Shown one piece after another: positions 54,472 through 63,163 of a stretch of DNA of 64,000 nucleotides. Within the stretch, counting starts at the first letter, position 1; each line of letters opens with the position of its first letter. This DNA is from an uncultured Acholeplasmatales bacterium. GTDB lineage: Bacteria > Bacillota_I > Bacilli_A > Acholeplasmatales > Anaeroplasmataceae. The notes beneath the pieces were generated by a model, which searched no databases, was not told the DNA's origin, and saw only the letters and a program-made list of their open reading frames with translations. A program made the position numbers and the translations under genes. The stretch covers positions 22,386 to 86,385 of the forward strand of contig CALUXS010000008.1 in NCBI GenBank assembly GCA_944324805.1, read 5' to 3'.

Positions 54472-55578
54472 ATGGCAACAGTAGAATTAAATGGTATTAA
54501 TAAGATTTATCCTAATGGTACTCAAGCTGTATTTGACTTTAATTTGAAAATTAAAGATGGTGAATTTATTGTCTTAGTTGGTCCTTCTGGTTGCGGTAAA
54601 TCTACAACATTAAGAATGGTTGCAGGTTTAGAGGGAATCTCTACAGGTGAATTATTAATTGATGGTATTAAAGTTAATAAGTATGCACCTGGTGATCGTG
54701 ATATAGCGATGTGTTTCCAAGATTACGCTCTTTATGGTAATATGACTATTTATGATAATTTGGGAATTAGCTTAAAGTTAAAACATAAGGATAAGACTAC
54801 AATATATTCAAAGGTTCAAGAAACAGCTGAAAGCTTAAGTTTAGTTGAATATTTAAACCGTTTACCTGCTCAACTTTCAGGTGGTCAACGCCAACGCGTT
54901 TCTTTAGGACGTGCTGTTGTAAGAGCTCCAAAAGTGTTTTTAATGGATGAACCTTTATCAAATCTAGATGCTAAATTAAGAGCGAAAACTCGTAGTGAAA
55001 TTGTTAGATTACAAAAACGTTTAAATGTAACTACTATTTATGTAACACATGATCAAATAGAAGCTATGACAATGGCTGATAGAATAGTTGTTATGAAAGA
55101 TGGATATGTACAACAAATTGGTACACCTTATGAGGTTTATCATAATCCAAATAACATGTTTGTTGGTGGATTTATTGGTCTTCCTCCAATGAATTTTGTA
55201 AAGGGTGTAATAAAAGGACAATTCTTTGTAAATGATTATATCAAGGTTAAAATTACTGATAAAAAATATTCTTCTTTAAAGAATTATTATGGTGATTGTG
55301 AAGGTAAAGAGATATTTATTGGTATTCGTCCTGAATATTTATCACGTGAACCATTACATATGAATGAGAATAAAGAAAGTATAGTTGAGTTACCAGTTAT
55401 TAACACAGAGTTTTTAGGCAAAGAATATAACGTTGAGTTAGCTTTAGGTGATAGTTCATTTGTTGCCAAGATTGATGTTAGAGAAGAAGCTCCTAAGGAG
55501 ACTTTAAGAATAGCAGTATTAGAGAATAAAGTACATTTCTTTGATGTTACTACAACAAATAGAATAGATGAGGAGTAG
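54472..55578 (+). CDS. Sugar ABC transporter ATP-binding protein, MsmX/UgpC type
   Basis: 368 residues. Walker A GPSGCGKST, Q-loop CFQDYALYGNM, signature LSGGQRQRVSLGRA, Walker B VFLMDEPLSNLDA and switch His in VTHDQIEAM are all intact. A C-terminal TOBE/OB regulatory domain of about 130 residues follows. It powers the LplB/YtcP-type permeases and may serve other sugar importers, as MsmX does in Bacillus. AAGGAGG precedes the ATG. Confidence 0.95.
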   Translation: MATVELNGINKIYPNGTQAVFDFNLKIKDGEFIVLVGPSGCGKSTTLRMVAGLEGISTGELLIDGIKVNKYAPGDRDIAMCFQDYALYGNMTIYDNLGISLKLKHKDKTTIYSKVQETAESLSLVEYLNRLPAQLSGGQRQRVSLGRAVVRAPKVFLMDEPLSNLDAKLRAKTRSEIVRLQKRLNVTTIYVTHDQIEAMTMADRIVVMKDGYVQQIGTPYEVYHNPNNMFVGGFIGLPPMNFVKGVIKGQFFVNDYIKVKITDKKYSSLKNYYGDCEGKEIFIGIRPEYLSREPLHMNENKESIVELPVINTEFLGKEYNVELALGDSSFVAKIDVREEAPKETLRIAVLENKVHFFDVTTTNRIDEE

Positions 55579-55583
55579 GACTT

Positions 55584-56327
55584 ATGATGTTTAGTGAAGA
55601 ATATTCAAAATTATTTGCCGAAAAAAAAGCTTTGAAAGAAGAAAAAAGACAAATTGGTAAACTTTATCATAGATTAGATACATTTACACTTGAAAAAAAT
55701 TATGAAAAAAAGAAATCTACAAAAGAAGAAATAGTAAAGGCTCGTATTGAATATAAGAAAAATAAGAAGAGTTTTCTTGCATCAAGAGCTGATCATTTGA
55801 AAAATTTGAAGCAAGATAAAGCTAAGAATAAAGATGAAATGGTTGCAACTAGACGTTTAGGAACTGTTTGGGACAAATTTTATGGATTGAAAGAATGGAC
55901 TAAATATCGTTTCAAAGAACAACCAATGTTAGTCGGTCGTGATATAGTAATCATACTTTCTGTATTAAATTTGGCATTATCATTAGCTTATATTCAAGCA
56001 ATTGGACAAATTTCTAATAGTATGTCTGGACTGCTTATGTTTGGATTTATCTTATTTGGTCTTATTTCAATTTTCAACACATTAAGATTAAAAGAGGCTT
56101 TATCTAATAAATTTTACTTTGTAGTTACTATTTTGATTTTAGCTGCTGTTCTTGGATTTAGTCTTGGTATAGTGTGTCTTTCAGGAATGAGAGTAGGTTT
56201 GAAAAATAGTTTAATTCAAAAAGGTGGCCTACAAGCTATCATAATTGCTGCAGGTTACGTTATTGGTACTGTGTTTATCTTTATAGCAAGACATAAAGAA
56301 AAGGTTGCTCATAGAGAATATTATTAA
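55584..56327 (+). CDS. Coiled-coil membrane protein, unknown
   Basis: 247 residues. A charged helical N-terminal half (1-105, Lys/Glu-rich, coiled-coil-like) is followed by four membrane helices (first at about 119-140) and a short basic tail. The membrane half lines up in layout with the protein at 53240 (two helices, a short charged turn LRLKEALSNKF, two more helices), suggesting distant paralogy. No known family. Two adjacent ATG codons (55584, 55587) are possible starts. Confidence 0.68.
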   Translation: MMFSEEYSKLFAEKKALKEEKRQIGKLYHRLDTFTLEKNYEKKKSTKEEIVKARIEYKKNKKSFLASRADHLKNLKQDKAKNKDEMVATRRLGTVWDKFYGLKEWTKYRFKEQPMLVGRDIVIILSVLNLALSLAYIQAIGQISNSMSGLLMFGFILFGLISIFNTLRLKEALSNKFYFVVTILILAAVLGFSLGIVCLSGMRVGLKNSLIQKGGLQAIIIAAGYVIGTVFIFIARHKEKVAHREYY

Positions 56328-56340
56328 GAGGTGAAAAATA

Positions 56341-56883
56341 ATGAAGAAGCTCGTTGAAAAAATTAAAAAAATGGATAGTAAATATAAGGTCCTATTTTTT
56401 AGATGGTGGTTTTCTGCTGCCGTCTGCTTCTTCATTGTTTGGGGAACTAGTTTAGGTAGCCAAGAAACAACATTAGATCTAATTTTCTTTTTAGGTCTTG
56501 GAATGGGTATTGGAAATTTGTTTATATTTAATCCTATTATTTCAAGTGTTTTTGATATTGAAAGAAGGGGTAAAATTGCTAACAAAAAGATGACAGAAAG
56601 AAGCATTCCAGAAGGTATATTCTATATGTTGTCAGAAATTTTTAAGAGTATGTTAGCAGTTTATATTGTTTCTTGGATATATGAAGGAATAAATATTTTG
56701 ATTAACAAAATAGGAAATTATCCAAGTGAGCATGTTGGTTTTCCTGTTGAACCAATATCTTATGCAATTATTTTTGTAATTATTTATTCTATTTTAGGAT
56801 TTATTTGGGATTTGATTGTAATTTTATATGAAAAGGTATTTAAGAAAGGGCAGGATAAAGTAACTAATGAAGAAAATATTTGA
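56341..56883 (+). CDS. Four-helix membrane protein, unknown
   Basis: 180 residues with about four membrane helices, a glycine-rich turn (FLGLGMGIGNLF) and a basic, coiled C-terminal tail. No family recognised. It overlaps the first lyase gene by 17 nt. It is the fifth unassigned membrane protein in the operon. AGAGGTG precedes it. Confidence 0.66.
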   Translation: MKKLVEKIKKMDSKYKVLFFRWWFSAAVCFFIVWGTSLGSQETTLDLIFFLGLGMGIGNLFIFNPIISSVFDIERRGKIANKKMTERSIPEGIFYMLSEIFKSMLAVYIVSWIYEGINILINKIGNYPSEHVGFPVEPISYAIIFVIIYSILGFIWDLIVILYEKVFKKGQDKVTNEENI

Positions 56884-58906
56884 TAATTTAATTAATGCCT
56901 TTAGTAAGGAAGAAAAAAGTCAAGTTTGGTTTGAATTAGTAGCTCAAGGAAATAGATACTTTGATATGCCAGTTCCAAAAGAACACCCTAAATGTAGTAC
57001 TACATATATGGGAATGGCAATTTGTAATTTGTCGTTATTATATGTATTATCTCATGATAAAAAATATTTAGATGAAGCTATTCGTTTTATGGATGGTGTA
57101 TGTGGATATGAAGCATGGGGTAATGCTCATCTAGTAAATGTTGATTTATCTGCATCATTTATTTTGTTTGGTTTATCACTTGGTTATAACTGGTTATATG
57201 ACGATTTGACTGCTGAGCAAAAAGATAGATATAAAAACAAATTAGCTAAGCACGGCAAAATAATGTATGATTTTAAAAAGGAAACAGAAGGACATGGATG
57301 GTCTACTGCTTATTATCAAAATCATAATTGGATTAATTTAACTGGTTTATATTTAACTTCCTATGTCTTAAATGAATTACCAGAAGCAAGAAATTGGCGT
57401 GATTGTGCTAAAGAAAACTTTGAAATAGTTTATAAGTTGATGGCCGATGATGGATCTAATTATGAAGGCGTAACATATTGGCGTTACGGCGGTATGTGGT
57501 TATACTTATATGCTATGCTAGCTAAAGATTTAGAAGGAGTAAATTATTTTTCTAAATCACAGTATTTACAAAAAACATTTTATTATCGTTTATATCAAAC
57601 TGATGCGACACTTCGTAAGCAATTGAATTTTGGAGATTGTCACGACCGTTATAGTTCACATCCAGTTTGGGTATATTATTTATATGCTAACGTTTATAAT
57701 GATGGTTATGCACAAAGTTATGCTGATGATATTTTTAATAATCATCTTTATGAAGAACAATACAATTCTAAGGTTAAGCCAGGAATTTTACCAGAAATGT
57801 GGTTAACATACTTAGCTTATAATCCAACTATTAAAAAGTCTAATTTATGTGATTTACCAAAAGTTAAATTTTTTGAGGATTTAGGTTTAGTTTCAATTAG
57901 AAACTCTTGGAAGAAAGATGCTACAGTATTTTCTATTAAGTGTGGACATCCTGGTGGAAAAAAACAATGGGAAAATGGTTGGAAGATTGAAAATGAGAAT
58001 GGGTTTAAAATTTTAGCCTTATCACATCATCACCCAGATAATTTATCTTATATCTACAATAAAGGTGAAGATTACTTTGCTATTGATGATGGTTATAATC
58101 GTAATGCAAAACCATATCACCATAATTTACTATTAGTTGATGGTGAAGAATGTGATCATATGGACATTAATGATGTTTATATGGCAAGTGTTAGAGATAG
58201 ACTTGAAAGAAATCCTAACTATAATCCAAGTAACTATGTTGGAGAAACTACAAATTTCATTTCTTGTAATGGTATAACTGCATTTAATATGAATAGTGCT
58301 AATACTTATAAGGAAGATTTAGAAATGAATGAGGTATCTCGTTTAGTTTTAACAAATAATTTAGACTATGTCTTATTTATTGATGGTTTTAATAGTAAAA
58401 AAGAGCACCAATATATGACTCATCTAAATAGTGATTATTATCCAACTTTATGTAATGGAGTTGATATATATCAAGGAGTACAAAACAAGTTTTATCATCT
58501 AGTTGATTCTAATTTAGCTTTAGATACTAAAGAAGATGTAAGGATTGTAAAAAGTGTTATGACTACTCAAGAGCCAGATAATTATTGCTTAACTAAATTA
58601 ATTGGAAAAACTTATCAAACCATTGATAAAGTTAAAGAAGCAAAATTTATTGAGATTTTAAGTAATAATAAGCTTTGTTTTGAAAAAATTAAATTTGGTT
58701 ATGTAGTAAGTAATGAAAAGTTTAAAGATATCATATATTATGATGGGTTCCCAGAATTTATTAAAACAGATGCAAAAGCTTTGTATATAAGAGAAATTGA
58801 TGAAGTTAGAAAGCAAGTAGTAGTTTTAGAAGGAAGCTATCTAACAATTAATGATAAAGAACTTTTGAAAAAAGAAGATAAAAAGATTTGGATAATTGAG
58901 GAGTAA
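56867..58906 (+). CDS. Heparinase II/III-like polysaccharide lyase, cytosolic
   Basis: 679 residues. N-terminal (alpha/alpha) toroid with the QNHNW motif (His153) and NYEGVTYWRYG (Tyr204), the His/Tyr expected for beta-elimination in the heparinase II-type fold. The middle HHHPDNLSYIY begins the C-terminal beta-sandwich domain, typical of families PL12/15/17/21. No signal peptide. It cleaves uronate-containing oligosaccharides in the cytosol; polymer not known. The start overlaps the previous gene. Confidence 0.83.
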   Translation: MKKIFDNLINAFSKEEKSQVWFELVAQGNRYFDMPVPKEHPKCSTTYMGMAICNLSLLYVLSHDKKYLDEAIRFMDGVCGYEAWGNAHLVNVDLSASFILFGLSLGYNWLYDDLTAEQKDRYKNKLAKHGKIMYDFKKETEGHGWSTAYYQNHNWINLTGLYLTSYVLNELPEARNWRDCAKENFEIVYKLMADDGSNYEGVTYWRYGGMWLYLYAMLAKDLEGVNYFSKSQYLQKTFYYRLYQTDATLRKQLNFGDCHDRYSSHPVWVYYLYANVYNDGYAQSYADDIFNNHLYEEQYNSKVKPGILPEMWLTYLAYNPTIKKSNLCDLPKVKFFEDLGLVSIRNSWKKDATVFSIKCGHPGGKKQWENGWKIENENGFKILALSHHHPDNLSYIYNKGEDYFAIDDGYNRNAKPYHHNLLLVDGEECDHMDINDVYMASVRDRLERNPNYNPSNYVGETTNFISCNGITAFNMNSANTYKEDLEMNEVSRLVLTNNLDYVLFIDGFNSKKEHQYMTHLNSDYYPTLCNGVDIYQGVQNKFYHLVDSNLALDTKEDVRIVKSVMTTQEPDNYCLTKLIGKTYQTIDKVKEAKFIEILSNNKLCFEKIKFGYVVSNEKFKDIIYYDGFPEFIKTDAKALYIREIDEVRKQVVVLEGSYLTINDKELLKKEDKKIWIIEE

Positions 58907-58910
58907 GAAA

Positions 58911-60797
58911 ATGCGTTATTTAAATGAAAATTTTTTAGAAGCAATTAATGCTAATCCAAGATATCAAGCAATGGTTGAAAATATGCAAAAAGAAGTTAAT
59001 GACTTCTATGCAAATTTTCATGATGATCCATCAGTAAATAGTGAATGGGGTCATAGATACTTTTGTGATGAAGATGGTGGTCGTTTAATATTTGATATTA
59101 ATAAACCACATGAACACGTTTGTGAGGTTTGCGGAAAGGTGTATTCTGACAAGCTTCATGATGGTGTTTGGGTATATATGTACCGTAATCAGGCTGTACT
59201 AACAGCTTGGAAGGCAGCTGCATTATATAAAGTAACTAATGATAAAAAATATTTAGATATTACTAAAAATATTATCAGTTTTTATGCTAACAATTACACA
59301 AAATTTGAAATTCACAATAAAGAAGTGCATGTTTTCAAAAATTATGAAGAGATGCAATGGGGTTGTGGAAGAATTCTACCACAAGGTTTAAATGAGTCTA
59401 TTATTGCAATTAGAATGATTAATGCATTAGAGATTTTAAAGGATGATTTAGACAAAGAATTCTTAGATAATTGCTACAACAAAATGTTTAGAGAAATTTT
59501 CTATTTGTTAAAACCACAAGTTGATCAAATTCATAACATTCGTTGTTGGAATAATACAGCTATTGGTGTAATTGGTTTATTCTATAATGATAAAGAAATG
59601 ATAGATTTCGCATTTAATGGAGAATTTAATGTTAATAGACAACTAAGAGAAGGTGTCACAAAAGATAATTTCTGGTATGAAGGTTCTATTCACTATAATT
59701 TCTTCACATTAGAAGGTGTAACTAATCTATTATTATTTGCAAAATTATATAATTATCCAGTTGAAGAAGAAGAACTAGTAAAGAAGATGTTTATAGAGGC
59801 ATATCATTATGCATTTGATAATCATCGTTTCCCAAATCCAAATGATGGATGGCCAAGTATTAATTTAAAAACATATAGCTATATTTATCATGTAGCTGCA
59901 AAAGTATTTGGTTATGATAGTGAAGTATGCAATATTTTAAAGAATATTGAAAATAATCCACTACCTAGAACTCCACTTCCTTTGTCAAAACCATATTATT
60001 TTAATAATGAGATTTCATTTGAAAGATTCTTATTAAATACAGGCTTAGATTTGACAGATTATACTGTTGTTAAGCCATTAACTAAGAACTTCCCATTATC
60101 TCAATTTGGTATGTTAAGAAATAAAAACTTCAATATTTTTATGAAATATGGCTTGAATGGTCCTAGCCACGCTCATCCTGACTTAATGAATATTGAAGTT
60201 ATGTATAAAGACTATATGATTAGTAGAGATTTATCAAATCCTGGTTACCAATCAAAACGTTATAAAGATTGGTTTAAGATGTCTGTTAGTCATAATACAG
60301 TCGTTGTAAATGGTAAAAATATGACTAAAACTAGTCCATGTGACGAGGTTATATATAAAGATGGTTACATTAAATCTATTTCTAGTGATGTATATCCTGG
60401 CGTTAAGTATGAAAGAGAAATCTCTTTAAATGCTACAGGTTATGATGATCACTTCAATGTGTATTCTGATGTTGAAAACACATATGATTATGTATTCCAT
60501 TTTGAAGAATGTTTAGAGCTTGTAAAGAACTACAAAGCTGAAACTTCATCTTTAGGTTTTAATGAATTTGGTTATGAGCATATTAAGGATGTTCAATTAC
60601 TAAATCATGAGAACTCATTAACATTAACATTCATTAAAGGTAATGATAAGATTAATGTTACTTTAGATGATTTAGCCGGCAAAAAAGTATTTATCTGCAA
60701 GACATTCGATAATCCTGTAAATCACATTAGAACTACTTTAGTAATAAGAGAGATTGCAAAAAATGCAAAATTCAATTTAAAATTGGAGGTAAAGTAA
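58911..60797 (+). CDS. Second heparinase II/III-like lyase with N-terminal CxxC motif
   Basis: 628 residues. Near residue 65 a His-x-Cys-x2-Cys motif (PHEHVCEVCGKVY) suggests a small metal site. The toroid carries IRCWNNTAIG and WYEGSIHYNFFTL; the second domain has GPSHAHPDLMN. This is the layout of oligo-uronate lyases (PL15/17/33-like). No signal peptide. The ATG at 58911 follows GAGGAG; a TTG at 58896 in the same frame overlaps that site. Confidence 0.82.
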   Translation: MRYLNENFLEAINANPRYQAMVENMQKEVNDFYANFHDDPSVNSEWGHRYFCDEDGGRLIFDINKPHEHVCEVCGKVYSDKLHDGVWVYMYRNQAVLTAWKAAALYKVTNDKKYLDITKNIISFYANNYTKFEIHNKEVHVFKNYEEMQWGCGRILPQGLNESIIAIRMINALEILKDDLDKEFLDNCYNKMFREIFYLLKPQVDQIHNIRCWNNTAIGVIGLFYNDKEMIDFAFNGEFNVNRQLREGVTKDNFWYEGSIHYNFFTLEGVTNLLLFAKLYNYPVEEEELVKKMFIEAYHYAFDNHRFPNPNDGWPSINLKTYSYIYHVAAKVFGYDSEVCNILKNIENNPLPRTPLPLSKPYYFNNEISFERFLLNTGLDLTDYTVVKPLTKNFPLSQFGMLRNKNFNIFMKYGLNGPSHAHPDLMNIEVMYKDYMISRDLSNPGYQSKRYKDWFKMSVSHNTVVVNGKNMTKTSPCDEVIYKDGYIKSISSDVYPGVKYEREISLNATGYDDHFNVYSDVENTYDYVFHFEECLELVKNYKAETSSLGFNEFGYEHIKDVQLLNHENSLTLTFIKGNDKINVTLDDLAGKKVFICKTFDNPVNHIRTTLVIREIAKNAKFNLKLEVK

Positions 60798-61135
60798 TGG
60801 AGAAGGTACAAAATTATTTTGTAAACGCCGAAATTGAAGGCAAAGAAGTTGATCCAGGCGTTTTCCGTAAGGTTTTAGCACATAGCGAAAATCTAATGGT
60901 TTGCGAGTTGCACTTCCAAAAAGGTGCTGTAGGAAGCCTTCATTCTCATCCACATGAACAATGTACATACATTATCAGTGGTAAGTTTGAATTCAACATC
61001 AATGGAGTTAAAAAAGTATTATCTGCAGGTGATACTACATACAAAGAGCCAAATGTTGTACATGGAGCTGTTTGTTTAGAAGAAGGTTCATTAATTGATA
61101 TCTTTACACCTGAAAGAAAAGATTTTTTAAAGTAA
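60797..61135 (+). CDS. kdgF: KdgF-type cupin, unsaturated-uronate linearising enzyme
   Basis: 112 residues, single cupin domain. Metal-binding residues are His49, His51, Gln55 (HSHPHEQ) and His89, the KdgF pattern. KdgF speeds conversion of 4,5-unsaturated uronates to the linear 5-keto-4-deoxyuronate. It follows the lyase gene with shared stop/start bases and is followed by a reductase, as in pectin and alginate pathways. Confidence 0.88.
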   Translation: MEKVQNYFVNAEIEGKEVDPGVFRKVLAHSENLMVCELHFQKGAVGSLHSHPHEQCTYIISGKFEFNINGVKKVLSAGDTTYKEPNVVHGAVCLEEGSLIDIFTPERKDFLK

Positions 61136-61156
61136 TATATTAGGAGGAAAATAAAA

Positions 61157-61906
61157 ATGAAAAAAATCGCAGTTATCACAGGCGCAACTGGTGGTATTGG
61201 TTTAGCAACAGCTAAAGCTTTAGGCAAAGCTGGTTATACAATTTTAGTAAATGGTATTGATGATGCACAAGCAGAAGTTGCATTAAAAGAATTAAAGGAA
61301 TTAAATATCGAAGCAGAATATTTCCACTTTGATGTTACAAATGAAGAAGAAGTAAATAAAGGCATTAAAGCTATGGGTGACAAATATGGTCATTTCGATG
61401 TATTAGTAAATAATGCAGGTGGTTTAGGTGGTAGAAGCCCATTTGAAGATATGCCAACAGATTTCTATCGTCGTGTTTTAGCTTTAAACTTAGATAGCGT
61501 ATTCTATGCTACTCGTGCTGCAATTCCTTATTTAAAGGAAGGTAAGGATGCATCTATCATCAATTTCTCATCAAATGCAGGATGGAATGCAGGTGGTCCT
61601 GGTGCTGGTGTTTATGCAACAGCTAAAGGTGCAATTATCACTTTAACTCGCGCATTAGCTAAAGAATTAGTAAAATATGGTATTAGAGTAAATGGTGTTG
61701 CTCCTGGTACAATTGATACACCATTCCATCAAGCTACAAAGATTAATAATCCAGCATTATTTGAATCTTTCAAAAATAATATCCCTATGAAGCGTTTAGG
61801 ACAAGCTTATGAAGTTGCTAATGTAATTGAATTCTTAGTAAGTGACAAAGCTTCATTCTTAACAGGTGAAATTATTCAAGTTAATGGAGGACAAGATTTC
61901 TTATAA
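61157..61906 (+). CDS. Short-chain dehydrogenase/reductase, likely keto-uronate reductase
   Basis: 249 residues. TGATGGIG (near residue 9), NNAGG, catalytic Ser and Tyr-x3-Lys (VYATAK), and C-terminal GGQDFL. The position after kdgF suggests reduction of 4-deoxy-5-hexoseulose uronate (DEH) to 2-keto-3-deoxygluconate, as DehR-type enzymes do, but the FabG-like sequence cannot by itself settle this. AGGAGG lies upstream. Confidence 0.82.
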   Translation: MKKIAVITGATGGIGLATAKALGKAGYTILVNGIDDAQAEVALKELKELNIEAEYFHFDVTNEEEVNKGIKAMGDKYGHFDVLVNNAGGLGGRSPFEDMPTDFYRRVLALNLDSVFYATRAAIPYLKEGKDASIINFSSNAGWNAGGPGAGVYATAKGAIITLTRALAKELVKYGIRVNGVAPGTIDTPFHQATKINNPALFESFKNNIPMKRLGQAYEVANVIEFLVSDKASFLTGEIIQVNGGQDFL

Positions 61907-63072
61907 TGAGATATTTTGAAGAAGTTATAAAATTTGACCCAGTTAATCACTATTTAGTATTAACTAGGGAAGAATTAATAAATCTTAAACAAAATATTTC
62001 GCAAGAGGAAATCTCTAACTTAAAATCTAAGGTAGCGTATTTTAAGGTTCTTCCTTTCTATACGGTAGTAGATAAGCCAAAGGAATTATGCTTAGGAATA
62101 AATCCTCATAATTATATTTCTTTGGCTACCTACCACTGGCCTAATCCTGATACTGATAATCATCTTCCTTATATCAAGAAAGATGGCTATAGTAATCCAG
62201 AGGGAGAAAAATTTGATAAAGATCGTTTACGTCAAACAGCTTTCATTTGTTATTATGAATTGATTTTGTATTATTTAACAGATGATAAGGATTATTATAA
62301 TGATGTAAAAAAAAGGATAAATATTTTCTTTATTGATAAAAAAACACGAATGTATCCAAATATGAATCATGCTCAAATGATAAAAGGAGTAAATTTAGGT
62401 AGAGGAATTGGTATTATAGATTTTGCTGCTAACTTTACTTATACACTTGTTTTATTACAATCTCTAAGTGAACTTAATTATATAGAAGAAGATTTTTACG
62501 CAAATTATAAAAAATTATGGTTAAAACCTTTCTTAAGTTGGCTTGAATCAAGTGACATAGCATTGCAAGAACGTGATTCAAAAAATAATCATGGAACTAT
62601 GTATGATTTTCTTATACTAGTTTTATATGATATATTTGGATATAAGAAAAAGACTAAGATGCTAGTTTATTCTTTTATAAATTTAAGAATGATACCACAA
62701 ATCAAGGAAGATGGCAGTATGCCATTAGAACTTGCACGTACTAAATCAAAGTCTTATTCATTAATGGGGTTAAAAGGAATTTTCGATTTTGCAAAAATTG
62801 CAGGTAAAAGTGAATATAATCTATGGTATCTTGATTGGTACTATCGCAAAATAGACAATTTGATTGAAATAGGAATGAATTTTTTAATCGAACGACTATT
62901 AATTAATCCTTTACTTTGGACATGGGAGCAAGTAACAATTTTTGATAAAACCACTTTATTACCTCTTGTTTATGAAGCGAAAAAACGTTACAATATAGAC
63001 AAGTTGGAGTTGGCTCTAACTAGCGAAAATTTAGATGATTTATTACCGATAATTATAAAAAATTTAGCATAA
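61906..63072 (+). CDS. Alginate-lyase-fold protein, second copy
   Basis: 388 residues of the same superfamily as the gene at 43920-45071, with matching order of motifs: YHWPNPDTDNHLPY, GRGIGIIDFAANFTY and SKNNHGTMYDF with the Asn-His pair. Overall similarity between the two looks moderate, so they probably differ in substrate or act at different ends. No signal peptide. The ATG shares a base with the stop codon of the reductase. Confidence 0.78.
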   Translation: MRYFEEVIKFDPVNHYLVLTREELINLKQNISQEEISNLKSKVAYFKVLPFYTVVDKPKELCLGINPHNYISLATYHWPNPDTDNHLPYIKKDGYSNPEGEKFDKDRLRQTAFICYYELILYYLTDDKDYYNDVKKRINIFFIDKKTRMYPNMNHAQMIKGVNLGRGIGIIDFAANFTYTLVLLQSLSELNYIEEDFYANYKKLWLKPFLSWLESSDIALQERDSKNNHGTMYDFLILVLYDIFGYKKKTKMLVYSFINLRMIPQIKEDGSMPLELARTKSKSYSLMGLKGIFDFAKIAGKSEYNLWYLDWYYRKIDNLIEIGMNFLIERLLINPLLWTWEQVTIFDKTTLLPLVYEAKKRYNIDKLELALTSENLDDLLPIIIKNLA

Positions 63073-63084
63073 AATATAAAATTA

Positions 63085-63133
63085 TTATCTTAAAAATTTT
63101 TGATTTGACTTTTAAGATAAAAAGTGGTTTAAT
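63085..63133 (+). promoter_or_regulatory. Promoter of the IclR gene with flanking inverted repeat
   Basis: TTGACT (63105-63110), 17 nt, TTTAAT (63128-63133). A perfect inverted repeat of 11 bp (TTATCTTAAAA at 63085-63095 with TTTTAAGATAA at 63110-63120) brackets the -35 and enters the spacer, like an autoregulatory operator. It could also be a weak terminator of the preceding operon, but there is no T-run. Confidence 0.6.
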
Positions 63134-63163
63134 TTAATTCCATTATCTGAAGGGGGTAATTAT

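Noticed and set aside
42913..63072. Heparin or chondroitin sulfate degradation locus
   Set aside because: No sulfatase or sulfatase-maturing enzyme gene is present; the heparinase II/III fold also serves alginate and other uronate polymers.
63152..63159. GAAGGGGG ribosome binding site of the IclR gene as an sRNA target
   Set aside because: Only the five G pair with the C5 loop and flanking bases do not extend the duplex, so the match is too short to claim.
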